In this document: positions 1 to 5,217 of the stretch, piece by piece
How the letters are laid out: every line of letters begins with the position of its first letter
How positions within the stretch are numbered: the first letter of the stretch is position 1
Assembly (NCBI GenBank): GCA_043746815.1
Contig: JAYTQG010000134.1
Span: 1 to 9,436, forward strand
DNA: 9,436 bases
Direction: 5' to 3'
Origin: JAYTQG01 sp043746815
GTDB lineage: Bacteria > Actinomycetota > Thermoleophilia > Miltoncostaeales > Miltoncostaeaceae
The notes under the pieces: model-generated
Told to the model about the DNA's origin: nothing
Database searches by the model: none
Seen by the model: the letters and a program-made list of their open reading frames with translations, nothing else
Program-made: the position numbers and the translations under genes

Positions 1-13
1 CGGTTGCGCGTTC

Positions 14-1261
14 GTGAACGGCGAGCGCGAGGCAATTCAACGGCGGACACTTCGCGTCCTGTTCGTGGCGCAGATGTTCAGTGGCGCTGGTCTCGGTGCT
101 GGCGTTGCCGTTGGCGCGCTGCTCGGCGAGGACATGATTGGCGGCCGCGGGTACGCGGGCCTGCCAGCGGCCCTGTTCACGATTGGTTCGGCGCTCGCGG
201 CCTGGTACGTCGGCGCCCTGTCCCAGAGAGCTGGCAGGCGCCCGGGGTTGTCGCTGGGGTACGGGATTGGCGCGCTCGGCGGCGCGGGCACCGTCATCGC
301 AGCGGCGATTGACAGCGTCCCGCTGCTCATCATCTCGCTCTTCGTCTACGGCTCGGGAACGGCCACCAACCTGCAAGCCAGATACGCCGGAGCCGACCTC
401 GCCGACCCGGCACGCCAAGGCCGGGCGATTAGCACGGTTCTCGTCGCGACCACTCTTGGCGCGGTGATCGGGCCGAACTTGGTGGAGGTCACCGGTTCAT
501 TCGCGGCGCACCTCGGCATTAACCGGCTCGCTGGCCCGTTCATGCTGTCGACGGTCGCCTATGCAATTGGAGGATTGGTGGTCGCGATCTTCCTCCGACC
601 GGATCCACTCCTCATCGCTCGCCAAACCACCTCGGCGTCAGATGCTCGCGCGGACGTCTCGCGGCTCGCTCCCGAACGGTCGCGGGCCGTCCGTCTCGCG
701 GTCCTCGTGCTCGTGACCTCGCAGCTCGTCATGCTCGCCGTCATGACCATGACGCCGGTGTACATGCGCGATCACGGCCATCCGTTGTCCGCGACCGGCC
801 TCGTGATTTCGCTTCACATCGCGGCCATGTTCTTTCCGTCGCTGGTGACGGGCGTCCTGGTCGATCGGATCGGAGCGCGACGGGTCATGTCGCTGGCGGC
901 CATCGTATTCGCCGCAGCCGGGAGCGCCGCCGCCGCGGCGCCTCCCCAGTCGACGGCGGCCCTTGGGGTTGCGCTCGTGCTGCTTGGCCTTGGCTGGAAC
1001 CTCGGGGTCGTCGGCGCGACCGCGCTTCTGACCAGCTCAGTTCCGCTGGATGAACGTGCAAAGACTCAAGGCGCGGCGGATGTCGCGTTGGCCCTCTCCG
1101 GTGCCGCCGGAGGATTCGGGAGCGGCGTCGTCGTCGCCACGTCGAGCTACGCGGTCCTCTCCTTGGCGGGCGGGCTCGTGGGCCTTGCGATTCTCCCCAT
1201 CCTGGTTGCGCTCAAGCCCAGGGGTGGGGGCGATTCCGAGGTTCCGCTCCCTCAGACGTAG
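14..1261 (+). CDS. MFS transporter (multidrug/metabolite efflux type)
   Basis: A 415-residue membrane protein of the major facilitator superfamily, predicted to export a small molecule by proton antiport across the cytoplasmic membrane. The sequence shows about twelve hydrophobic segments. After the second comes an MFS motif A (residues about 67-78, GALSQRAGRRPG), repeated in degenerate form as GVLVDRIGARR after the eighth (about 280-290). This marks the two six-helix halves. A hydrophilic loop rich in Asp, Arg and Ser (about 197-225) separates the halves. Length is normal for 12-TM drug:H+ antiporters. The chosen start is GTG, but the frame stays open to the window edge, so the true start could lie upstream. 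The substrate cannot be read from sequence. It shows no functional link to the genes on its right, and its end is marked by a strong hairpin. Confidence 0.85.
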   Translation: MNGEREAIQRRTLRVLFVAQMFSGAGLGAGVAVGALLGEDMIGGRGYAGLPAALFTIGSALAAWYVGALSQRAGRRPGLSLGYGIGALGGAGTVIAAAIDSVPLLIISLFVYGSGTATNLQARYAGADLADPARQGRAISTVLVATTLGAVIGPNLVEVTGSFAAHLGINRLAGPFMLSTVAYAIGGLVVAIFLRPDPLLIARQTTSASDARADVSRLAPERSRAVRLAVLVLVTSQLVMLAVMTMTPVYMRDHGHPLSATGLVISLHIAAMFFPSLVTGVLVDRIGARRVMSLAAIVFAAAGSAAAAAPPQSTAALGVALVLLGLGWNLGVVGATALLTSSVPLDERAKTQGAADVALALSGAAGGFGSGVVVATSSYAVLSLAGGLVGLAILPILVALKPRGGGDSEVPLPQT

Positions 1262-1273
1262 GGGAGCGGAACC
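1240..1273 (+). terminator. Perfect 12-bp hairpin spanning the MFS stop codon
   Basis: GGTTCCGCTCCC (1240-1251) is exactly complementary to GGGAGCGGAACC (1262-1273), with a 10-base loop that contains the TAG stop at 1259-1261. The stem is long and GC-rich, as expected for a transcription-ending or mRNA-stabilising hairpin. The 3' side is followed by C-rich sequence and not a T tract, so it is not a classical Rho-independent terminator. T-less hairpin terminators are reported as common in high-GC actinobacteria. The structure is seen directly; the role is inferred. Confidence 0.6.
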
Positions 1274-1677
1274 CCCGACCCTCGGGGCGACCTGGTCGAT
1301 CTCACAGTCGTGGTACGGATGGGACCCAGTGGCGTATTCACACGCAAACTCGCCACCCGTTGTGGAATCCCGACGGGTCAGGACAAGGCGTTCCCGTGGA
1401 TTGGACGCCGTCTATCCCGTGGATTGGTCGCACACGTTTCCCGTCACGAAGCCGGATCGCTACCGAATGACCACAAAACGGGACGTCGTTGATCGGATGC
1501 CAGCGGCGTCTGCTGGGGTCTGAACGGCACCACTCCTGATGTGGAATCAGCCCCGGTCTTTGTTCGACCGTTACTGCCGTTGTATCCCGTCAGGTCGTGA
1601 GCCCGGCTTCGGCGTTCACCCAGTACCGGCGAGGGCGCGCGTTCTCGGCAGCGTCGTGCCTATCCGTGTAGGGCCGG
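1274..1677. other. Non-coding stretch between MFS gene and VOC gene
   Basis: About 400 bases without a credible gene. Open frames here (for example + strand 1050-1523 and 1539-1928) give Arg/Ser/Pro-rich translations without any family signature and overlap real genes in another frame. I see no tRNA, rRNA or transposon end. The only structure noticed is the run of short TCCCG-starting repeats at about 1368-1443. Because the flanking genes converge, promoters are not expected here. Confidence 0.5.
1392..1427 (+). repeat. 13-base direct repeat within a regularly spaced TCCCG series
   Basis: TCCCGTGGATTGG occurs at 1392-1404 and again, identical, at 1415-1427. One mismatch after it, the match resumes for three bases (CGC). 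The same TCCCG core also starts at 1368 and 1439, so four cores lie 24, 23 and 24 bases apart. The outer two units diverge after the core. This resembles a small, decayed tandem repeat or a set of protein-binding sites. It has no CRISPR-like spacing and no adjacent cas genes. Confidence 0.45.
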
Positions 1678-2106
1678 TCAGGCGGGCGAGTCAACACCAT
1701 CGGGGAGCGGTGCTGGCAATTGGGTGGCGAAGGACCAGATACGACCCTCGGGATCGGACACGCTGTATTCACGCTGGCCGTAGGGCTGGTCGATCGGCGG
1801 ATAGAGGATCCTCGCGCCCGCAGCCGCGGAGCGCGCGTGGTGTGCGTCAACATCATCAACAAATACGTTCAACATTCCCGACGCCGCGCCGAGTTCCGCG
1901 ACGCCGCGCAGGCCGTACTCCGGGCTGACGCGATGCAGCCAGAGCGCTTCCCCATCGAGTGACACCTCGGCGTGCGCGACCTCGCCGTCATCGTCGCGGT
2001 GCACGCCACCTGAGGTGAAACCAAGGACGTCAACAAGGAAGTCGTGTGCCGCGCCGATGTTGGCGTACACCAGGATCGGGACGATGCGCTGTGTCCTCGC
2101 CGTCAT
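1678..2106 (-). CDS. VOC family protein (glyoxalase/bleomycin-resistance fold)
   Basis: A 142-residue cytoplasmic protein of the vicinal oxygen chelate superfamily, a single-domain form close to the usual family length. It starts with the typical first beta strand and helix (IVPILVYANIGAAHDFLVDVLGF, residues 8-30). It contains the strand pattern with AEVSLDGEALWLH (about 46-58) and a second module with LNVFVDDVDAHHARSAAAGARI (about 79-100). It ends with the characteristic YGQREYSVSDPEGRIWSFA (about 109-127). Relatives include glyoxalase I, antibiotic-binding proteins and dioxygenases. They bind a metal or ligand as a dimer, and the reaction cannot be assigned here. Upstream on its strand AGGG (complement of 2115-2118) could be a ribosome site 8 bases from ATG. 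The same bases form TAGGGT, a possible leaderless -10. The gene stands alone, divergent from the toxin-antitoxin genes. Confidence 0.85.
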   Translation of the reverse strand: MTARTQRIVPILVYANIGAAHDFLVDVLGFTSGGVHRDDDGEVAHAEVSLDGEALWLHRVSPEYGLRGVAELGAASGMLNVFVDDVDAHHARSAAAGARILYPPIDQPYGQREYSVSDPEGRIWSFATQLPAPLPDGVDSPA

Positions 2107-2385
2107 GCACGCAACCCTATCCGCTCGCAGATTCTCGTCAAACGTCTGCCAAGAAGCATCCGAACAGGCGCGGCGATCCTCACGGCCCGGCTCCTGTCGG
2201 CTTTGATTCGACCTACCAGCTGAACAGCGAGTGCGCTGACTCCGAGGAACTCATCCACACTTTTCGGCGAGACAGCGTCATGACGTTCCGCACTGCTCGA
2301 ATGGCCTGCCAGTCTGCCGGGACACGTCACGCGCGAGCGGTCAGGTCTACGCTCCTGGTTGAACGCATCGACTGTCGGGAGCTTC

Positions 2386-2616
2386 ATGACGTTTACTCGG
2401 ATCACTGGGCGAGCCGATCAGATGGGTGGCGTTCCGTGTATCCGGGGTTTGCGTATCCCGGTCGCGACGGTGGTCGCGATGGTCGCCGACGGGATCAGTG
2501 AGCACGAAATCCTGGATGACTACCCGGACCTTGAAGCTGCGGATATCCGGGAGGCACTGCACTACGCAGCCGAGGCGGTTCGTGAACGCGAACTGCCGCT
2601 GGCCCAGGCTGGGTGA
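2386..2616 (+). CDS. DUF433 family antitoxin (VapB45-like)
   Basis: A 76-residue protein with the full DUF433 signature. An N-terminal RIT motif (residues 5-7) and the hallmark MGGVPCIRGLRIPV (13-26) are followed by VATVVAMVADGISEHEIL (26-43) and DYPDLEAADIREALHYA (45-61). Members are small winged-helix DNA-binding proteins, usually the antitoxin partner of a DUF5615 PIN-like toxin, that repress their own operon. I chose ATG 2386 because the conserved domain begins there and GGAG (2378-2381) precedes it closely. An upstream in-frame start at 2359 would add nine unconserved residues. Its stop overlaps the next gene's start as GTGA, the usual translational coupling of such pairs. It looks intact although its toxin is damaged. 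The 279 bases upstream, back to the VOC gene, show no credible gene or clear promoter. Confidence 0.85.
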   Translation: MTFTRITGRADQMGGVPCIRGLRIPVATVVAMVADGISEHEILDDYPDLEAADIREALHYAAEAVRERELPLAQAG

Positions 2617-2816
2617 GGTTCCCCCTCGACAACGCACTCTCGGTGCGTGTCGAGGAGCCCTTGTGTGACAAGGGACACGACGCGATCCATGTTCGGGACG
2701 AGGGGCTACCTTTCGCCAAAACCAAAAGGCCGCTTCTGGTTGCGAACCTCCCGGCGGTCTTGAAGGACCTTCTCGCCGGATGTGTCGTGATCATCGAATC
2801 GGATCGTCTTGCGTAA
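2613..2816 (+). CDS. Internally deleted DUF5615 PIN-like toxin remnant
   Basis: The start (GTG overlapping the DUF433 stop) and N-terminus MRFPLDNALSVRVEE...GHDAIHVRDEGL (residues 1-32) match DUF5615 PIN-like toxins, including the first acidic residue Asp6 in the LD motif. The C-terminal part LLVANLPAVLKDLLAGCVVIIESDR (41-65) matches the end of the same family. Between them only about eight residues remain. Family members are roughly 110-120 residues long and carry there the helices and the second acidic motif (a DTDFG-like segment) needed for the nuclease site. The protein is only 67 residues long, so an in-frame deletion of about fifty residues is inferred. It also ends before the usual basic tail. 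It almost certainly has no RNase activity. Whether it still binds the antitoxin is open. Family length and motif are from memory of the family. Confidence 0.75.
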   Translation: MRFPLDNALSVRVEEPLCDKGHDAIHVRDEGLPFAKTKRPLLVANLPAVLKDLLAGCVVIIESDRLA

Positions 2817-2860
2817 CGTAGGTGATACACTGCGACAGGCGACGACGCCAACGCGGGCGA

Positions 2861-2866
2861 AAGGAG
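2861..2866 (+). promoter_or_regulatory. Ribosome binding site that decides the HigA-like start
   Basis: AAGGAG sits five bases before GTG 2872 and is the strongest Shine-Dalgarno match in the toxin-antitoxin region. It argues for the GTG start over an in-frame upstream start at 2809 that would add 21 unconserved residues. Confidence 0.75.
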
Positions 2867-2871
2867 TAGCC

Positions 2872-3207
2872 GTGTCGAACGACACGAAGTCCGCGAGTGA
2901 CTACCTCGAAGAGCGCCTCAAGGATCCCGAGTTTCGTGCGGCCTACGAGCGGGGCAAGCGGGAGATCGCAATCGTCGACGACCTCGTCAACCACCTCGAG
3001 GCCCTCCGCGACGACAAAGGCCTCAGCAAAGCGATGCTCGCCCGGATGATCGGCAAGAACCCCTCGGCAATTCGCCGACTCCTCACTGCCTCGGGCAACC
3101 CAGAGCTACGAACCGTCGTTGCCCTGGCCGATGCCCTGGACGCCGACGTTATCGTAGTGCCCCGCGGTGACCGCGCCCGGCGGGGTGGGGCTGACAAGTC
3201 GGCGTGA
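2872..3207 (+). CDS. HigA/XRE-type helix-turn-helix antitoxin
   Basis: A 111-residue DNA-binding protein. The N-terminal part (about 8-37, SDYLEERLKDPEFRAAYERG) is the helical segment typical of antitoxins paired with RelE/HigB toxins. Residues about 38-92 form a Cro/C1-type helix-turn-helix (LSKAMLARMIGKNPSAIRRLL at 51-71, then PELRTVVALADALDADVIV). It should bind and neutralise the toxin and repress the operon. Its stop overlaps the toxin start as GTGA, so the antitoxin comes first, the reverse of classical higBA order. This order is often seen for Gp49-like toxins with this antitoxin type. A TANNNT element, TACACT (2826-2831), lies about 40 bases before the start, but I find no good -35 box, so the promoter is only suggested. 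The gene is intact. Confidence 0.85.
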   Translation: MSNDTKSASDYLEERLKDPEFRAAYERGKREIAIVDDLVNHLEALRDDKGLSKAMLARMIGKNPSAIRRLLTASGNPELRTVVALADALDADVIVVPRGDRARRGGADKSA

Positions 3208-3643
3208 GCCGGGATCGATACCAATCGCCCGCGTGGGGAATCGTCTTCTACCAGGACGCGCACGGAAACGTCCCCGCCCGCCAGTTCCTCGACGCCTGCC
3301 CAGTGAAGGTCGCAGCGAAGGTCCTCGCGGTCCTCGACGCCGTACGGGCAGCGCCGCCCCAGCATTCAGTGGCAGCGGACTGTGGGAGGCGATGCGCGGC
3401 ACGATGAGCGGCTTCTACGAAGTACGCGTCACCGGACCCGGCCGATCCCACTACCGACTCTTTTGCCTCCTCGAAAACGGTGACCAGTCACACCTCGACG
3501 CCTGCGGCTTCGCCGGGCCCCGCATCGTCCTCATCGACGGAGGCGTCAAAGCGAACGCGGCGCTCTTCGCCGACGCCTACTACGAGGACGTCCAGCGCAA
3601 AGAGACCGCCTACCGCGCCACCACGCCTCGATCGATCGCATAG
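3204..3643 (+). pseudogene. RelE/HigB (phage Gp49-like) toxin, frameshifted
   Basis: The two halves of one toxin lie in different frames. From GTG 3204 the first frame reads WGIVFYQDAHGNVPARQFLD...KVAAKVLAVLDAVRAAPP (to residue 52, codon 3357), then runs into unrelated sequence and stops at 3407. The second frame (codons at 3359, 3362, ...) continues the family as APAFSGSGLWEAMRGTMSGFYEVRV, then HYRLFCLLE...IVLIDGGVKANAALFADAYYEDVQRKETAYR, ending at 3643. Gp49-like/HigB toxins are ribosome-dependent mRNA interferases of similar length. The break falls at the C4 run 3357-3360. One extra C would restore a protein of about 146 residues with the expected APPPAFSGSGLWEAM join. It could be a true mutation, an assembly error, or less likely a -1 frameshift during translation. 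Partnered with the HigA-like gene through a GTGA overlap. Confidence 0.8.
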
Positions 3644-3792
3644 CCCAGCCACGGGGTGTTCTCGCTTGACGTGGGAGAGAAATCTCCAGCACAGGTCGGC
3701 GTCTACAGGCTGTACCGGCTCGACATTGGGTTTGCGTCCGAACCAGAACCTGTTAAGGCGTTCGCAAGATTCGGGGGGCTAGACTGCCCCGC
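3644..3792 (+). other. Intergenic region upstream of the cytochrome/radical SAM cluster
   Basis: This 149-base gap separates the toxin-antitoxin modules from the large cluster. It contains a small hairpin, GGAGA-GAAA-TCTCC (3674-3687), with a 5-bp stem and GNRA-type loop that could mark the end of the toxin-antitoxin transcript. A short inverted repeat, TACAG-G-CTGTA (3704-3714), is a possible but weak operator. A TTGACG (3666-3671) resembles a -35 box but has no matching -10 at normal distance. The likely promoter is next to the ATG. Confidence 0.4.
3780..3785 (+). promoter_or_regulatory. Candidate leaderless -10 element (TAGACT)
   Basis: TAGACT fits the TANNNT consensus of actinobacterial -10 elements. 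It ends exactly seven bases before ATG 3793, which would put transcription start at or next to the start codon. No Shine-Dalgarno at proper distance is seen; the nearest G run is 3773-3778, 14 bases away. Together these suggest a leaderless mRNA for the cytochrome lipoprotein and probably the whole cluster. No convincing -35 box was found at 16-18 bases. Confidence 0.45.
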
Positions 3793-4890
3793 ATGAGATC
3801 GAATCGACGTCTAGGTATCGCGGCGCTCGTTCTGGGCGTGCCTGCGACCATTGCGCTTTCGGGTTGCGGCGCTGGCGGAGCTTCGAAGGCCACCGCGGCC
3901 TCGGACACCCCCGTCAAGTTCTCGCAGGTCCAGCAGGTCTTCAACACTCACTGCACGAGTTGCCACCCTTCCGTGAACGGGGCGCTGAACCTCACGGCGG
4001 GCAAGTCCTACAAGGCGCTCGTCGGCGCTGGTGCCGTCGAAGCTCCGGGCCAGGTCCGCGTTGTCGCCGGGGATCCCAAGCGGAGTTTCCTGCTGACCAA
4101 GATCGCTGGCGATCCATCGCTCGGTGACATTCCGCCGATTGGTACTCGCATGCCTCCTGGGCAGCCCGCCATTCCTGCGGCCGAGATCGAGCTTGTCCGC
4201 AACTGGATCGCCCAGGGCGCGAAGAATGACGCTGGCGCGACGGTCTCTGCGAACCGTGTTCCCGTTGACGCATCCATCCCGACCTTCACCGGTGCCGCGA
4301 AGGCCGTCGTTGAGACCGGTACCGGAACCGTTACCGGCAAGATCGTCGACCAGCGTGGGAAGCCGATCGCGGGGGCAGTCGTGACGCTGCTCCTCAAAGG
4401 GGCCGAGTTTCCCGATGGGGAAGAGCACGTCCGCGCCGAGCTGACCGACGCCGCCGGTCGCTACTCGATGCCGAAGGCTCCGCTCGGTCGTATCGAGCTG
4501 AAGGCCTACGCGCCGCAGCACCTCTACGTCGCACGGATCTTCGAGGTCGCCGACGGGCAAACCGTGAATGCTGACTTCGGACTGCCGGACCGGCAGATCC
4601 CGAACCCGGTCGTCTCGGCTCCCCGTGTTCAGCGCATCGGTGCGGGTACGCGACTCTCGATGATCCAAAAGGGCTTCTCGCTCGATCGCAACTACAGCGT
4701 CGCGGTCAATGTCGCTGCCCACAAGGTGTTCGAACTCCGCGCACCGAAGAACGAGACCCGCGAGGGCAAGTGGGTGCGAAACCTGCCGACGCCATACAAG
4801 GGACGATGGATCTTCTTTGCGACGGACGAGACATGCAACACCAGCGAATTCATGGTCGTCGGTGGGGCCTCGCCCTCACCGCGGCGCTAG
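3793..4890 (+). CDS. Lipoprotein with c-type cytochrome domain and carboxypeptidase-regulatory-like domain
   Basis: A 365-residue exported lipoprotein. It has a signal peptide with Arg-rich start, a hydrophobic core and lipobox LSGC (acylated Cys25). A cytochrome c domain follows (about 43-143) with the haem attachment site CTSCH (54-58), a likely axial Met120 in GTRMPPGQP, and the closing helix IELVRNWIAQGA (132-143). This layout resembles the 'planctomycete-type' cytochrome domain. Residues about 178-272 (TVTGKIVDQRGKPIAGAVVTLL...GRYSMPKAPLGRIELKAYAPQHLY) form a carboxypeptidase regulatory-like beta-sandwich. A final beta-rich part (about 285-358) ends in FFATDETCNTSEFMVV, an unnamed Ig-like module by appearance. 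It probably carries one electron on the outer face of the membrane and may bind a partner or substrate through its beta domains. It is the first gene of the cluster. Its 3' end overlaps the next gene by 58 bases. Confidence 0.8.
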   Translation: MRSNRRLGIAALVLGVPATIALSGCGAGGASKATAASDTPVKFSQVQQVFNTHCTSCHPSVNGALNLTAGKSYKALVGAGAVEAPGQVRVVAGDPKRSFLLTKIAGDPSLGDIPPIGTRMPPGQPAIPAAEIELVRNWIAQGAKNDAGATVSANRVPVDASIPTFTGAAKAVVETGTGTVTGKIVDQRGKPIAGAVVTLLLKGAEFPDGEEHVRAELTDAAGRYSMPKAPLGRIELKAYAPQHLYVARIFEVADGQTVNADFGLPDRQIPNPVVSAPRVQRIGAGTRLSMIQKGFSLDRNYSVAVNVAAHKVFELRAPKNETREGKWVRNLPTPYKGRWIFFATDETCNTSEFMVVGGASPSPRR

Positions 4891-5204
4891 CCCTTCTCAC
4901 GGGATGCGGGAGCACCGAGCGCGTGTCGTTCTCGGGCGACGTCCAGCCGATCTTCGACAACAAGTGCACGTCATGTCATCCGGTCAGTTTTCCGCAATTG
5001 GACCTGCGCCGCGGCCGGTCGTATCGACAACTCGTCGGAGTTGGAGCCTCGAACGATTCAGCCTTCACGCGTGTGGTCCCAGGGAATCCGGACTACTCGT
5101 GGCTGATTGTCCACGTCCCCGACCCGCGTCTGGTCGGCCTGCTCAGTCCGATGGAGTCCGCCACGATCCGCCGGTGGATCAGCGAAGGTGCACCGGACAA
5201 TTGA
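4833..5204 (+). CDS. Small cytochrome c-domain lipoprotein
   Basis: A 123-residue exported lipoprotein, a short paralogue of the cytochrome domain in the preceding gene. ATG 4833 gives a signal peptide with basic start (RRW at 9-11), a hydrophobic run and lipobox LTGC (Cys25). An in-frame ATG at 4770 would add 21 hydrophilic residues and spoil the signal peptide. The haem site is CTSCH (45-49), preceded by FSGDVQPIFDNK as in the family. The domain ends with ESATIRRWISEGAPDN. The usual RMPP axial-Met motif is missing: the aligned stretch reads DPRLVGLLSPME, leaving Met107 or His94 as possible sixth ligands. It likely exchanges electrons with the larger cytochrome lipoprotein or with products of the downstream enzymes. 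Its start lies within the previous gene, and its stop is 13 bases before the radical SAM gene. Confidence 0.75.
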   Translation: MQHQRIHGRRWGLALTAALALLTGCGSTERVSFSGDVQPIFDNKCTSCHPVSFPQLDLRRGRSYRQLVGVGASNDSAFTRVVPGNPDYSWLIVHVPDPRLVGLLSPMESATIRRWISEGAPDN

Positions 5205-5217
5205 CGGGTCGCCCCAC

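Noticed and set aside
1368..1443. Possible CRISPR array
   Set aside because: Conserved cores are only 5-13 bases and units are 23-24 bases with no separate spacers. No cas genes are nearby.
1050..1523. 157-residue + strand open frame across the MFS 3' end and the gap
   Set aside because: Overlaps the MFS gene in another frame. The translation is Arg/Ser/Pro-rich with no family signature, typical of antiphase frames in GC-rich DNA.
1539..1928. 129-residue + strand open frame
   Set aside because: Mostly antisense to the VOC gene and highly Arg-rich; no ribosome site or known domain.
2103..2405. 100-residue - strand open frame between the VOC gene and the DUF433 gene
   Set aside because: No recognisable domain. 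It overlaps both neighbouring starts, and the composition looks random.
3666..3694. Promoter with TTGACG as -35
   Set aside because: No TANNNT-like -10 at 16-18 bases downstream.
3811..4722. 303-residue open frame on the - strand
   Set aside because: It lies entirely opposite the cytochrome lipoprotein gene, which has a signal peptide, CTSCH site and domain motifs. The reverse translation is Arg/Asp-rich without motifs.
5107..5217. N-terminal extension of the radical SAM/SPASM protein from an upstream in-frame start
   Set aside because: It would overlap the end of the small cytochrome gene for nearly 100 bases, and the extra residues look like antiphase translation.
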